Source: Achromobacter anxifer
GTDB lineage: Bacteria; Pseudomonadota; Gammaproteobacteria; Burkholderiales; Burkholderiaceae_B
DNA: 64,000 nt
Direction of reading: 5' to 3'
Assembly: GCF_903652925.1 (NCBI RefSeq)
Contig: NZ_CAHLAR010000002.1
Span: 767,670-831,669, forward strand
The notes under the pieces were generated by a model. The model did not search any database. It worked only from the letters and a program-made list of their open reading frames with translations, and was not told the origin of the DNA. Position numbers and translations under genes: made by a program. Below are positions 7,607 to 15,547 of this stretch, piece by piece (position 1 is the first letter of the stretch; every line of letters starts with the position of its first letter).

Positions 7607-7672
7607 GGTAAACGCGCAGTTTTTTGCGGATTGGCGCTGGCGCGCGGCGGCCGTTTGCATCGGGAGTGCGCG

Positions 7673-7906
7673 ATGACCCGAATCACGGTAGGTGTGAACG
7701 AGAAGGGTGTGCGGGTTGGCGAGGACCACCAGCGCGCCACGCTCACCGACCACGACGTCGAGCTTATGCGCCAGCTGCGCGAGGAGGGCCTGGGCTACAA
7801 GCGGCTGGCCAAGATGTTCGACACGAGCGTGCGCAATGTGCGAGACATCGTGAACTACAAACGGCGCGTGACCACGCCCACGGCCTGGAAGACCGTCGAG
7901 GGGTAG
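7673..7906 (+). CDS. small HTH DNA-binding phage protein (77 aa)
   Basis: The ATG at 7673 has GGGAG seven bases upstream. The core LTDHDVELMRQLREEGLGYK followed by RLAKMFDTSVRNVRDIV is a resolvase/Hin-type helix-turn-helix (about residues 22-65). It lies between the repeat array and the terminase genes. It could regulate late transcription or bind the nearby repeats; neither is shown. Small proteins of this kind precede terminase small subunits in many phages. Confidence 0.7.
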   Translation: MTRITVGVNEKGVRVGEDHQRATLTDHDVELMRQLREEGLGYKRLAKMFDTSVRNVRDIVNYKRRVTTPTAWKTVEG

Positions 7907-7933
7907 GGTGCGCATAGCGCGGGCGGCGGAATT
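7906..7933 (+). promoter_or_regulatory. GGGTGCGCATA element, copy 1
   Basis: GGGTGCGCATA at 7906-7916 begins on the last base of a TAG stop codon and ends 30 bases before the terminase small-subunit ATG. GAATT follows at 7929-7933. It is one of four exact copies, all on the + strand before late genes. A late-promoter role is inferred. Confidence 0.5.
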
Positions 7934-7946
7934 TACCGTCCCGTGC

Positions 7947-8423
7947 ATGCAGACCATCCGCACACCTGAAAAAGATTTCGCGTTTTTGGCCACCCTGGCC
8001 GACACGGGAAACGTCACGAAGTCGGCCGCCGCGGTCGGCGCAAGCCGACGTGTGGTGTACGAGTGGCGCCTGGCTGACCAGGATTTCGCCGAGGCTTGGG
8101 ACCAGGCAATACGCGTGGCCACCCTGGGTTTGGAGGACGAAGCCCGCCGGCGGGCGCAAGAGGGTGTCGAAGAGCCCGTGTTTTACCTGGGCGGTCAGTG
8201 CGGCACGATCCGCAAGTACAGCGACACGCTGCTGATCTTCCTGCTGAAGGCTCATGATCACAAGTACCGTGAAAAGACCGGCCTGGAGTTGAGCAACCCC
8301 GACGGCTCCCTCCAGCCGTTGAGCGATGCGCAAGCAGCCGGCCGCATTGCAGCCCTCATCGCGGTGGCTCAGGCCCGCCAGGCGCAGGAAGCGAGCGACG
8401 AGCCCGGCGCCGACCTGGTGTAG
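7947..8423 (+). CDS. terS: terminase small subunit
   Basis: A 158-residue protein with an N-terminal helix-turn-helix (FLATLADTGNVTKSAAAVGA then SRRVVYEWRLADQDFAEAW, about residues 12-50), a helical oligomerisation region and a C-terminal tail. This is the phage small-terminase plan: it recognises the packaging site and recruits the large subunit. The ATG at 7947 begins the domain; an in-frame ATG-less extension upstream overlaps the GGGTGCGCATA element. The large subunit follows nine bases after the stop. Confidence 0.82.
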   Translation: MQTIRTPEKDFAFLATLADTGNVTKSAAAVGASRRVVYEWRLADQDFAEAWDQAIRVATLGLEDEARRRAQEGVEEPVFYLGGQCGTIRKYSDTLLIFLLKAHDHKYREKTGLELSNPDGSLQPLSDAQAAGRIAALIAVAQARQAQEASDEPGADLV

Positions 8424-8432
8424 GGGCGCGGC

Positions 8433-9953
8433 TTGAACGCGTCCGAGATTCTGAAGCTACTGCGCTACCTGACCCCGGCCGAGCGCGCCGAGGTCGAGGC
8501 CATCCTCGCGCAGGACAAGACCATCTGGCGCCCGCTGCCAGGCCCCCAGATGATGGCTTATGACTCGGTGGCCACGATTATCGGGTACGGCGGCGCAGCG
8601 GGCGGCGGCAAGACGGACCTGGCCTGCGGAAAATCGCTCACGGCGCACCAGAAGATCCTGGTGCTGCGCCGCGAGGCCACCCAGCTGACCGGCATCGTTG
8701 ACCGCTTCACGGAGCTATTGGGCAGCCGTGATGGCTACAACGGCGCCGAACGCATCTGGCGCCTTCCAAACCGCCAGATCGAATTCGGCTCTACGCCCAA
8801 TCCCGACGACTGGAACAAGTACCAAGGCCGGCCGCACGACCTGCTGGTGTTCGACGAGGCGGCCAACTTCCTGGAAGGGCAGGTGCGCGCGCTGCTGGGC
8901 TGGTTGCGATCCGTGGACCCCTCACAGCGCTGCCAGGCCCTGCTCACGTTCAACCCGCCCACGAGCGCCGAGGGTCGGTGGATCGTCGATTTCTTTGCGC
9001 CCTGGCTCGACCCCAAGCACCCGAACCCGGCCCAGCCGGGTGAGCTCCGCTGGTTCGCCACCGTGGACGGCAAGGACGTGGAGTGTGCGGACGGCACGCC
9101 CTTCGAGCATGGCGGCGACCTGATCACACCGCTGTCGCGCACCTTCATCCCGTCGCGTGTGAGCGACAACCCGTACCTGATGGGGACCGGATACATGGCA
9201 ACCCTCCAATCCCTCCCCGAGCCGCTGCGCTCCCAGATGCTCTATGGCGACTTCCAGGCCGGCATGGAAGACGACGCGATGCAGGTCATCCCCACGGCAT
9301 GGGTAGAGGCGGCGCAGGCGCACTGGAAGCCGATGCACAACAAGCCGCGCATGGACAGCGCAGGCGTGGACGTGGCGCGCGGCGGGCGCGACAACACGAT
9401 CATCGCGCGGCGTCACGGCTGGTGGTTCGACGAGCCGTTGGCCTACGCGGGCAAGTCCACGCCCGATGGTCCGAGCGTGGCCGGCGTCACCATTGCCGCC
9501 GTGCGCGACCGCGCGCCCATCCACATCGACGTCGTGGGCGTGGGCGCGAGCCCGTATGACTTCCTCGTGCAGGCTGGGCAGCACGTCCTCGGGATCAACG
9601 GCGCCGAAGCCGCGCCAGGCACGGACAAGTCGGGCCGTCTGACCTTCGCCAACACGCGCAGTCACGACTGGTGGCGAATGCGCGAGGCGCTGGATCCCGC
9701 CGCGGACAACGGCATCGCGCTGCCGCCCGATCGCCAGCTGCTCGTCGACCTGTGCGCGCCGGTATGGCGCCTGCAGGGCCGCACGATCTACGTAGAAAGT
9801 CGCGAGGACATCATCAAACGCATTGGTCGGTCGCCGGACTGGGCCAGCGCCTACATCCTCGCGCTGCACGACACGCCCCGAGTGGAAGACATCCCGGGTG
9901 CGCATACCCGCAAACGTGGCTCCTACGATCCGTACGCAAACCTGAATCGATAG
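8433..9953 (+). CDS. terL: terminase large subunit (packaging ATPase-nuclease)
   Basis: A 506-residue protein with Walker A GGAAGGGKT (53-61, K60), Walker B LLVFDEA (D141, E142) and a C-terminal RNase H-fold nuclease beginning near GVDVARGGRDNT (about 312). It translocates DNA into proheads and cuts concatemers. The frame is closed by the small-subunit stop 12 bases upstream, so the first usable start is the TTG at 8433, with only a weak GGGG-rich site; expression may depend on coupling to terS. The 3' end contains GGGTGCGCATA copy 2 within coding sequence. Confidence 0.95.
   Translation: MNASEILKLLRYLTPAERAEVEAILAQDKTIWRPLPGPQMMAYDSVATIIGYGGAAGGGKTDLACGKSLTAHQKILVLRREATQLTGIVDRFTELLGSRDGYNGAERIWRLPNRQIEFGSTPNPDDWNKYQGRPHDLLVFDEAANFLEGQVRALLGWLRSVDPSQRCQALLTFNPPTSAEGRWIVDFFAPWLDPKHPNPAQPGELRWFATVDGKDVECADGTPFEHGGDLITPLSRTFIPSRVSDNPYLMGTGYMATLQSLPEPLRSQMLYGDFQAGMEDDAMQVIPTAWVEAAQAHWKPMHNKPRMDSAGVDVARGGRDNTIIARRHGWWFDEPLAYAGKSTPDGPSVAGVTIAAVRDRAPIHIDVVGVGASPYDFLVQAGQHVLGINGAEAAPGTDKSGRLTFANTRSHDWWRMREALDPAADNGIALPPDRQLLVDLCAPVWRLQGRTIYVESREDIIKRIGRSPDWASAYILALHDTPRVEDIPGAHTRKRGSYDPYANLNR
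9896..9906 (+). promoter_or_regulatory. GGGTGCGCATA element, copy 2 (inside terL)
   Basis: An exact 11-base copy near the end of the terminase large-subunit gene, encoding part of PGAHT, 59 bases before the ATG of the next gene. Being in coding sequence, it is the least certain of the four copies, but strand and position upstream of a late gene match the others. Confidence 0.4.
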
Positions 9954-9965
9954 GACAGAACCCCC

Positions 9966-10256
9966 ATGTGCGAACCCACGACCATTGCTCTTGGCGCTGC
10001 AGCGTTGGCGGGCGGAGCGGTGCTGTCGTCTGCCATGGCGCCGAAAACTCCCAGTGTTGCGCCCACGGCGCCCGTACAACCGCCAACGAAACAGGGCGAG
10101 AAGGCGCCGGACGCCGATCAGCTGCGGCGCAAGAACGGCGGGAACCTGATCGATACCGGGCCTGGCGCGTCTTCGGGCAGCACGCTACTCACGGGGCCCG
10201 GGGGCATCGACTCCGAAGGGCTCAGCCTGAACAAGAACACGTTGCTGGGGGGCTGA
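9966..10256 (+). CDS. small virion-module protein with TLLTG/TLLG tail (96 aa)
   Basis: Begins MCEPTTIALGAAALAGGAVL, a short hydrophobic Ala/Gly segment, then a Pro/Lys-rich linker and a C-terminal motif STLLTGPGGIDSEG, LSLNKNTLLGG. The next gene's product ends in the same motif although the rest differs. Position between terminase and portal is typical of small podovirus structural or assembly proteins. Function unknown; the tail motif may be a docking peptide for a virion partner. Confidence 0.65.
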   Translation: MCEPTTIALGAAALAGGAVLSSAMAPKTPSVAPTAPVQPPTKQGEKAPDADQLRRKNGGNLIDTGPGASSGSTLLTGPGGIDSEGLSLNKNTLLGG

Positions 10257-10258
10257 CC

Positions 10259-10669
10259 ATGTGCATGGCACCGAGCATGCCCGGCACGGGCAACACCTTT
10301 TGGACCACCGGCGCGGCCGGTATGACTCCCGAAGAGCAACAAGCTCTACCCTCGTTGACGCCTGAAGCGATCACCTGGGGCGGAATCAGTACCGTGGCCC
10401 AGTTGAGCCAGGAGCGCACGGCGGCGCTCGATAAGTGGAAAGCTGAGAACCCCGAGCGCTACCAGGAAGGCCTGCGCGAGCAGGAGCGGCAAGCGGCAGG
10501 TCAAGCGCCGCGCACGCAGGCCGCTACGGATGCACGCCGCGGCGCCGGCGGATCAGGCGGCGGGGCGGGCGCATCGTCCACAAACACGCTGTTGACAGGC
10601 AGGGGCGAGTCCCAAGGCGTGGACCCGTCCGCGCTGGACCTGTCCAAGAGCACGTTGCTGGGGCTCTGA
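10259..10669 (+). CDS. virion-module protein with TLLTG/TLLG tail (136 aa)
   Basis: The ATG at 10259 comes two bases after the previous stop. Begins MCMAPSMPGTGNTFWTTGAA, has a charged helical middle (LSQERTAALDKWKAENPERY) and a Gly/Ala linker, and ends NTLLTGRGESQG, LDLSKSTLLGL. Sharing both an MC-start and the ending motif with its neighbour indicates a paired or duplicated tail element. It stops two bases before the portal gene. No function is known to me. Confidence 0.65.
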   Translation: MCMAPSMPGTGNTFWTTGAAGMTPEEQQALPSLTPEAITWGGISTVAQLSQERTAALDKWKAENPERYQEGLREQERQAAGQAPRTQAATDARRGAGGSGGGAGASSTNTLLTGRGESQGVDPSALDLSKSTLLGL

Positions 10670-10671
10670 CA

Positions 10672-12348
10672 ATGGCCCAGCCGCACGTTCCGCGCGACAA
10701 ATACCTCTCCCGCTACTCTGCGCTGCAATCCGAGCGATCCAGCTGGAACACATTCTGGCGCGAGCTGACCGATTTCATCCTGCCGTATAGCGGCCGGTTC
10801 TTCACGTCTGACCGCAACCGCGGCACGCGGCGCTTCAACAACATCTACGACCCCACGGGCACGCTGTCGGCGAACACGTTGTCGGCCGGCCTGATGGCGG
10901 GCATGACAAGCCCGGCGCGCCCTTGGTTCCGCCTGGCCACGCCCGATCCGGCGCTGATGCAATACCACTCCGTCAAGGTGTGGCTGTCAGACGTCACGAA
11001 GCTGATGCTGGACGTGTTCGCACGATCCAACACCTACAACAGCCTGCAGAGCATGTATCAGGATCTGGGCGTGTTCGGCACGGCCGTCAGCTTCGTGCAC
11101 CCGGATTTCAACGACGTCATCCACCATTCCCCGTTGCCGGTGGGCGAGTTCTATCTCGCCACGAACGACAAGGGCAACGTCGATACGCTGTATCGCGAGT
11201 TCGACGTCACTGTCGCGCAGCTGATCAAGAAATTCGGTATCGAGAACGTCAGCACGGCCGTGAAGTCCATGTACGAGAACAGCACGCTCGACAGCTGGGT
11301 GACCGTTGTCCAGTGCGTCGAGCCGAACGTTGACCGCGACCCGAAGTTGCGCGACGCGCGCAATATGCCGTTCACGTCAGTCTACTTCGAACACGGTCAG
11401 ACGCCCGACAAGTACCTGCGCCGCTCCGGCTTCGAGGAGTTCCCCGCGCTGGCGCCGCGGTGGCAGGTCTGGGGCAGCGACGTCTACGGCGTGGGACCGG
11501 GCGGCCTGGCGCTGGGATCGGTGAAGGGGCTGCAGCACCGACAGCTGCGCCTGGCCGAAGGCCTGGACTACACGACGAAACCGCCAGTCCAGGCGCCTAC
11601 CGCCCTCAAGAATCATGACATCGACATGCTGCCGGGCGGCGTGACGTTCGTGGACGCAGCCAATCCGAACGCTGCCATTCGGCCCGCCTGGCAGGTGCAG
11701 CTCGACTTGGGCGGCATGCAAGCGAACATCCAGGACACGCGCGAGATCCTGCGGTCGACGTTCTACGCCGACTTGTTCCTCATGCTGTCCAACGTTGACG
11801 TGCGCATGACCGCCACGGAAGTGGCCGAGCGGCACGAGGAAAAGCTGCTGATGCTGGGCCCCGTGCTGCAGCGCTTGCACAACGAGATGCTGGACCCGAT
11901 GGTCGAAATGGCTTTTCACCGCCTGGCCGCCGCCGGCGCACTGCCGCCGCCGCCTCCCGAGCTGGAAGGCGTCGACCTGAATATCGAATTCGTGTCCATG
12001 CTGGCGCAGGCGCAGCGCGCAATCGGCGTGAACAGCACCGATCGCTACGTCATGACCCTCGGCCAGGTGGCGGCGGTCAAACCCGAAATTCTGGACCGGC
12101 TGGATGCTGACGCACTGGCTGACAGCTACGCGGACCAGTTGGGCGTCGACCCCCGTCTGGTTGTGCCGCTCGACAAGGCTGTGCTGGTGCGCCAGCAGCG
12201 CGCCCAGCAGCAGGCTGTCATGCAGGCCGCGGCCACCGCCGAGCAGGCCGCCACGGCCGCCCAGCGCCTGGGCGCCGTGCAGACCGGCGAGCGCAATGCC
12301 GCCTCTGACCTCATCAACCAGTTCCAGGGATACAGCATCCCGCAATAG
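10672..12348 (+). CDS. portal (head-to-tail connector) protein
   Basis: A 558-residue protein of the podovirus head-to-tail connecting family (T7 gp8-like, Pfam PF12236). Recognisable parts are RYSALQSERSSWNTFWRELT near the N-terminus, TGTLSANTLSAGLMAGMTSP, a central body, and the helical region VDVRMTATEVAERHEEKLLM (about 375-395), followed by an Ala/Gln-rich C-terminal helix. It would form the dodecameric channel at one capsid vertex through which DNA is packaged and ejected. It sits downstream of terminase as usual. Confidence 0.92.
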   Translation: MAQPHVPRDKYLSRYSALQSERSSWNTFWRELTDFILPYSGRFFTSDRNRGTRRFNNIYDPTGTLSANTLSAGLMAGMTSPARPWFRLATPDPALMQYHSVKVWLSDVTKLMLDVFARSNTYNSLQSMYQDLGVFGTAVSFVHPDFNDVIHHSPLPVGEFYLATNDKGNVDTLYREFDVTVAQLIKKFGIENVSTAVKSMYENSTLDSWVTVVQCVEPNVDRDPKLRDARNMPFTSVYFEHGQTPDKYLRRSGFEEFPALAPRWQVWGSDVYGVGPGGLALGSVKGLQHRQLRLAEGLDYTTKPPVQAPTALKNHDIDMLPGGVTFVDAANPNAAIRPAWQVQLDLGGMQANIQDTREILRSTFYADLFLMLSNVDVRMTATEVAERHEEKLLMLGPVLQRLHNEMLDPMVEMAFHRLAAAGALPPPPPELEGVDLNIEFVSMLAQAQRAIGVNSTDRYVMTLGQVAAVKPEILDRLDADALADSYADQLGVDPRLVVPLDKAVLVRQQRAQQQAVMQAAATAEQAATAAQRLGAVQTGERNAASDLINQFQGYSIPQ

Positions 12349-12356
12349 GTGCCGCC

Positions 12357-12677
12357 ATGAACCTGACCGACATGAAGCTCTCGCCCGATGAGGCCAAGGA
12401 AATGGATTGCACGGCGGGCTGCCTGGGCGGCGATGATGGCGGCCCCAAGTACCCGTGGGGGCTGATCCTGTCCCTGGACGACGACACACTGCGCAAGCTC
12501 GGTGTGTCGGAGCTGCCCAAGGTCGGCCAGCAGATGCACCTGATGGCGGTGGTCGAGGTATGCACCACCAGCCAGCACGCGAATCAGGACGGCACGGACA
12601 AGTGCGTGTCCCTGCAGATCACGCAGCTGGGGCTGGAAGGCGCCGCGCCGGATCCCGCGCAGGTGCTCTACGGCTAG
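12357..12677 (+). CDS. probable capsid staple/decoration-type protein (106 aa)
   Basis: A conserved-looking phage protein: MKLSPDEAKEMDC, YPWGLILSLDDDTLRKLGV, then a beta-rich part (VGQQMHLMAVVEVCTTS, KCVSLQITQLGLE). This layout resembles small proteins annotated as capsid staple or decoration proteins near podovirus and siphovirus portal genes. It lies between portal and scaffold modules. The family call rests on remembered pattern, so it is tentative. Confidence 0.55.
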   Translation: MNLTDMKLSPDEAKEMDCTAGCLGGDDGGPKYPWGLILSLDDDTLRKLGVSELPKVGQQMHLMAVVEVCTTSQHANQDGTDKCVSLQITQLGLEGAAPDPAQVLYG

Positions 12678-12678
12678 G

Positions 12679-12713
12679 GGTGCGCATACCGTGCGCGGTG
12701 AATCCCAGAATTC
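12679..12713 (+). promoter_or_regulatory. GGGTGCGCATA element, copy 3
   Basis: The element (12679-12689) starts right after a TAG stop. It is followed by CC and, after 17 more bases, GAATT (12709-12713). Copy 4 has the same GGGTGCGCATACC-N17-GAATT layout. It ends 30 bases before the Bbp19-like ATG, the same distance as copy 1 from its gene. Confidence 0.5.
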
Positions 12714-12719
12714 GAGCGC

Positions 12720-13076
12720 ATGAGTTCCACGACATACGACCCTCTCAATCCGTCGGCCACGGAAACGGACCGCGACGCGAAGCGTGAAGACGCCAAGCAG
12801 GAATCACGGCTTGAATCGGACGACTTGAAGTGGCTCATGGGAAACCGACGCGGCCGCCGCATTGTGTGGCGCCTGCTTTCCCGGGCGGGGGTGTATCGGT
12901 CCTCCTTCAGTACGAACGCCATGCAGATGGCGTTCAACGAGGGGAACCGGAACGAAGGGCTACGGCTCATCGCGAAGTTGCACCAGCTCTGCCCGGAACG
13001 GTACGCCGAAATGCTCCAGGAGCAGACCAAGCATGACCACCGAAACCCAAGCGACGACCGGAACAACGCCAACTGA
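12720..13076 (+). CDS. Bbp19-like phage protein (118 aa)
   Basis: The core DLKWLMGNRRGRRIVWRLLS followed by AGVYRSSF, MQMAFNEGNRNEGLRLIAKL and CPERYAEML is the Bbp19 family, named after a protein of Bordetella phage BPP-1. It is encoded between portal and scaffold/capsid genes here as in that phage, so a virion-assembly role is likely, though the biochemical function is not known to me. The 3' end overlaps the scaffold gene by 44 bases. Confidence 0.8.
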   Translation: MSSTTYDPLNPSATETDRDAKREDAKQESRLESDDLKWLMGNRRGRRIVWRLLSRAGVYRSSFSTNAMQMAFNEGNRNEGLRLIAKLHQLCPERYAEMLQEQTKHDHRNPSDDRNNAN

Positions 13077-13746
13077 TCCCGGCACGCAGCAAGCCGCGAC
13101 CGCACCGGCCACCCAGGACTCCACCGTCCTGACTACCGACGCGCCCGCGAGCGAGCAACAAGCGCAACCCACGCAGCAGGGCGAGGCTCGGGCCGGCGAC
13201 AAGCCGACCACCGAGGCCAAGCCAGATGGCGAGAAGCCGCAGAACGAGGACGACAAGTCCGAGGCTGACGGCGAAAAGGGCGCGCCCGAGCAATACGAGG
13301 ACTTCGCCGCGCCCGAAGGGGTGCAGCTGGACGCCGAGCTGGTGGGCGACCTGAAGACCATCGCCAAGGAACTGAACCTTTCGCAGAAGGACGCGCAGCG
13401 TGTGGCCGACCTGGGCCCGAGGCTGATGCAGAAGCTGCAAGGACATCAGGCCGAAGCGTTCGCGCAGATCCGCCAGACCTGGGCGGACACCGCGAAGGCC
13501 GACAAGGAAATCGGCGGCGAAGCTTTCGCCGAGAACCTGGGCGTGGCTAAGAAGGCACTCGATTCGTTCGGCACTCCCGAATTGCGCACGTTGCTCAACG
13601 AGTCCGGCATCGGAAACCACCCGGAGCTTATCCGGTTCATGGTCCGCGCCGGCAAAGCGATCAGTACCGACACGTTCGTCGCAGGGGAGCGCGGCGCGGC
13701 AGGCGCGCGGCGTGACCTGGCGAGCAACCTTTACCGCAAGCAATAA
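13033..13746 (+). CDS. capsid scaffolding protein
   Basis: A 237-residue protein starting at the ATG at 13033, inside the end of the preceding gene. Residues 1-95 are a disordered Thr/Ala/Gln/Glu-rich region; about 105-200 is helical (LVGDLKTIAKELNLSQKDAQ, EAFAENLGVAKKALDSFG), ending in a basic tail (RRDLASNLYRKQ). Composition and position directly before the major capsid gene fit a podovirus scaffold that guides prohead assembly and leaves. Sequence similarity among scaffolds is low, so this is partly context. Confidence 0.8.
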   Translation: MTTETQATTGTTPTDPGTQQAATAPATQDSTVLTTDAPASEQQAQPTQQGEARAGDKPTTEAKPDGEKPQNEDDKSEADGEKGAPEQYEDFAAPEGVQLDAELVGDLKTIAKELNLSQKDAQRVADLGPRLMQKLQGHQAEAFAQIRQTWADTAKADKEIGGEAFAENLGVAKKALDSFGTPELRTLLNESGIGNHPELIRFMVRAGKAISTDTFVAGERGAAGARRDLASNLYRKQ

Positions 13747-13758
13747 GGAGCCTTCACC

Positions 13759-14808
13759 ATGGCCACCCTCCCGTCCCGTCCTGGCGCCGTCACGCTGACC
13801 GACTTCGCCAAGTCCATCGATCCCGACGGCTCGACCGCTTCGGTGATCGAACTGCTGAACCAGTCCAACGAAGTGCTGCAGGATATGCGCTGGATGGAGG
13901 GCAACCTGCCCACCGGCCACCGCACCACCGTCCGTACCGGTCTGCCCACGCCGACCTGGCGCAAGCTGTACCAGGGCGTCCAGCCGACCAAGTCGCTGCG
14001 CGCACAGGTCGATGACGCCACGGGCATGCTCGAAGCCCGCAACGAGGTGGACGTCGATCTGGCCAACCTCAACGGCAATAGCTCGGCGTTCCGTCTGTCG
14101 GAAGCGCAGGCCGAAGTCGAGGGCATGAACCAGTCGTTCACGCAGACCCTGTTTTACGGCGACACCGCTGCCAACCCCGAGCGCTTCATGGGCCTGGCGC
14201 CGCGCTACTCGTCGATCTCGGCCGCGAACGGCGTGAACATCGTCGACGGCGGCGGCACGGGCAGCGACAACACGTCGATCTGGCTGGTCCTGTGGGGCGA
14301 GAACACCGTCACCGGCATCTACCCGAAGGGCTCGGAAGCCGGCTTGACCCATCAAGACCTGGGCGAAATCGACGCGTTCGACACGCAGACGCCGCCGGCG
14401 CGCTTCCGTGCCCTGGCCGACCTGTGGAAGTGGAAATGCGGCCTGACGGTCCGCGACTGGCGCTATGCCGTGCGCATCGCCAACGTGGACATTTCGGACC
14501 TGGTGGGCCAGACCGGCAGCCAAGCCCCGACCGCCACCACGGCGCTGATCAAGCTGATGGTGCGCGCCATGGCTCGTATTCCGCAGATGGGTATGGGCAC
14601 CGCGGCCTTCTACGCCAACCGCACCGTCAAGGAATACCTGTCGATCGCGGCCCTGGACAAGTCGAACGCGGCGCTGGCTATCCAGCCTGCCATCAACCAG
14701 TTCGGCACGGTGTCGCCCGGCAGCGTCGGCAACGGCACCACGACCTTCCTGGGCGTGCCGGTGCGCACCGTGGACGCGCTGCTGTCCACCGAAGCCCGCG
14801 TCGTCTAA
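13759..14808 (+). CDS. major capsid protein (epsilon15 gp7/BPP-1 Bbp17 type)
   Basis: A 349-residue HK97-fold capsid protein of the epsilon15/BPP-1 lineage, recognised from SVIELLNQSNEVLQDMRWME, GNLPTGHRTTVRTGLPTPTW and the C-terminal TTTFLGVPVRTVDALL. It has a strong AAGGAG-type site before the ATG. It forms the icosahedral shell and is followed by a Bbp16-like cement gene, again matching BPP-1 order. Confidence 0.92.
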   Translation: MATLPSRPGAVTLTDFAKSIDPDGSTASVIELLNQSNEVLQDMRWMEGNLPTGHRTTVRTGLPTPTWRKLYQGVQPTKSLRAQVDDATGMLEARNEVDVDLANLNGNSSAFRLSEAQAEVEGMNQSFTQTLFYGDTAANPERFMGLAPRYSSISAANGVNIVDGGGTGSDNTSIWLVLWGENTVTGIYPKGSEAGLTHQDLGEIDAFDTQTPPARFRALADLWKWKCGLTVRDWRYAVRIANVDISDLVGQTGSQAPTATTALIKLMVRAMARIPQMGMGTAAFYANRTVKEYLSIAALDKSNAALAIQPAINQFGTVSPGSVGNGTTTFLGVPVRTVDALLSTEARVV

Positions 14809-14835
14809 GCGTCCAACGAGATACGGAGAACCACC

Positions 14836-15270
14836 ATGATCCTGGACACCCAAGAAACCTTCTCGGAAGGTCAATCCATCGCCGCCGCGGCGGGCGACGT
14901 CGTGTCGACCAATGTGTACGACACCGGCGCCGCCCACGATGTGGGCATCGGTGAGCCGCTGTACCTGTACGGCCGCATCGGTACCGCTGTCGTTGGCGCC
15001 GGCGCGACGGTGCAGGCCGTCCTTCAGACGGACGACAACGTCGGCTTCGCGACCCCGCGCGAGTTCCCCATCACCGGGGCACTTGCCCCTGCGGCGCTGA
15101 CCACCAATGCGGACTTCTTCAAGTACCGACTGCCGGTGGGCCTGGAGCGGTACCTGCGCATCGTGTACCGCGTTGCTGGCGCCACCACGACCGCGGGCAC
15201 GGCCAGCGCCTACATCGTCAAGGACGTGCAGGCCAACGTGCCGTATGCCAGCGGCTTCACCGTGGCCTAA
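14836..15270 (+). CDS. Bbp16-like capsid cement protein (144 aa)
   Basis: MILDTQETFSEGQSIAAAAG opens a beta-rich protein (VQAVLQTDDNVGFATPREF, LPVGLERYLRIVYRV) of the Bbp16 capsid-cement family of Bordetella phage BPP-1. Such proteins sit on the outside of the capsid and lock capsomers. It follows the major capsid gene with a typical ribosome-binding site (ACGGAGAACCACC). Confidence 0.82.
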   Translation: MILDTQETFSEGQSIAAAAGDVVSTNVYDTGAAHDVGIGEPLYLYGRIGTAVVGAGATVQAVLQTDDNVGFATPREFPITGALAPAALTTNADFFKYRLPVGLERYLRIVYRVAGATTTAGTASAYIVKDVQANVPYASGFTVA

Positions 15271-15282
15271 AGGAGCTATCAC

Positions 15283-15477
15283 ATGAAAGTTATCGCGACC
15301 GCTGTGGGTTACGCCGGCAAGGATGGGCACCAGCTGCGCCAGCCGGGCGATGTCTTCGAGATGCCTGAAGGCTCCAAGGCGTCTTGGTTCAAGCCCGTTG
15401 ATGACGACGAGCAGGGCGACAAGCCCCGCGGTAGTCGGAAGGCGGACAGCAAGCAAGCAGGTCAGGACCTGGCGTAA
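15283..15477 (+). CDS. small phage protein (64 aa)
   Basis: AAGGAG lies before the ATG. The first 40 residues (MKVIATAVGYAGKDGHQLRQ, PGDVFEMPEG, ASWFKPV) resemble short SH3-like or decoration-associated phage proteins found after capsid genes; the remainder is a charged, Lys/Asp-rich tail. It is the last gene before a strong terminator, so it closes the capsid transcription unit. Confidence 0.65.
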   Translation: MKVIATAVGYAGKDGHQLRQPGDVFEMPEGSKASWFKPVDDDEQGDKPRGSRKADSKQAGQDLA

Positions 15478-15505
15478 GCCCGGGCGCCTCTGACCCGGTG
15501 ACAAG

Positions 15506-15534
15506 AAGCGGGGGCCGAGTGCCCCCGCTTGTTC
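15506..15534 (+). terminator. terminator after the capsid genes
   Basis: AAGCGGGGGC (15506-15515) and GCCCCCGCTT (15521-15530) form a perfect 10-bp stem with a 5-base loop, followed by GTTC. The U-tract is short, so read-through into the tail genes is likely and capsid genes would be expressed more than tail genes. Confidence 0.75.
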
Positions 15535-15547
15535 GTGGAGCATGACC

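Noticed and set aside
7389-7676. A 95-codon frame overlapping the primase stop (TGATG) and the next start (ATGA).
   Set aside because: Both overlaps look gene-like, but codon use is AT-rich and unlike neighbours, there is no ribosome-binding site, and the translation merely reads the AAGACRGAT repeats as KTDKTDK and LICLIRL.
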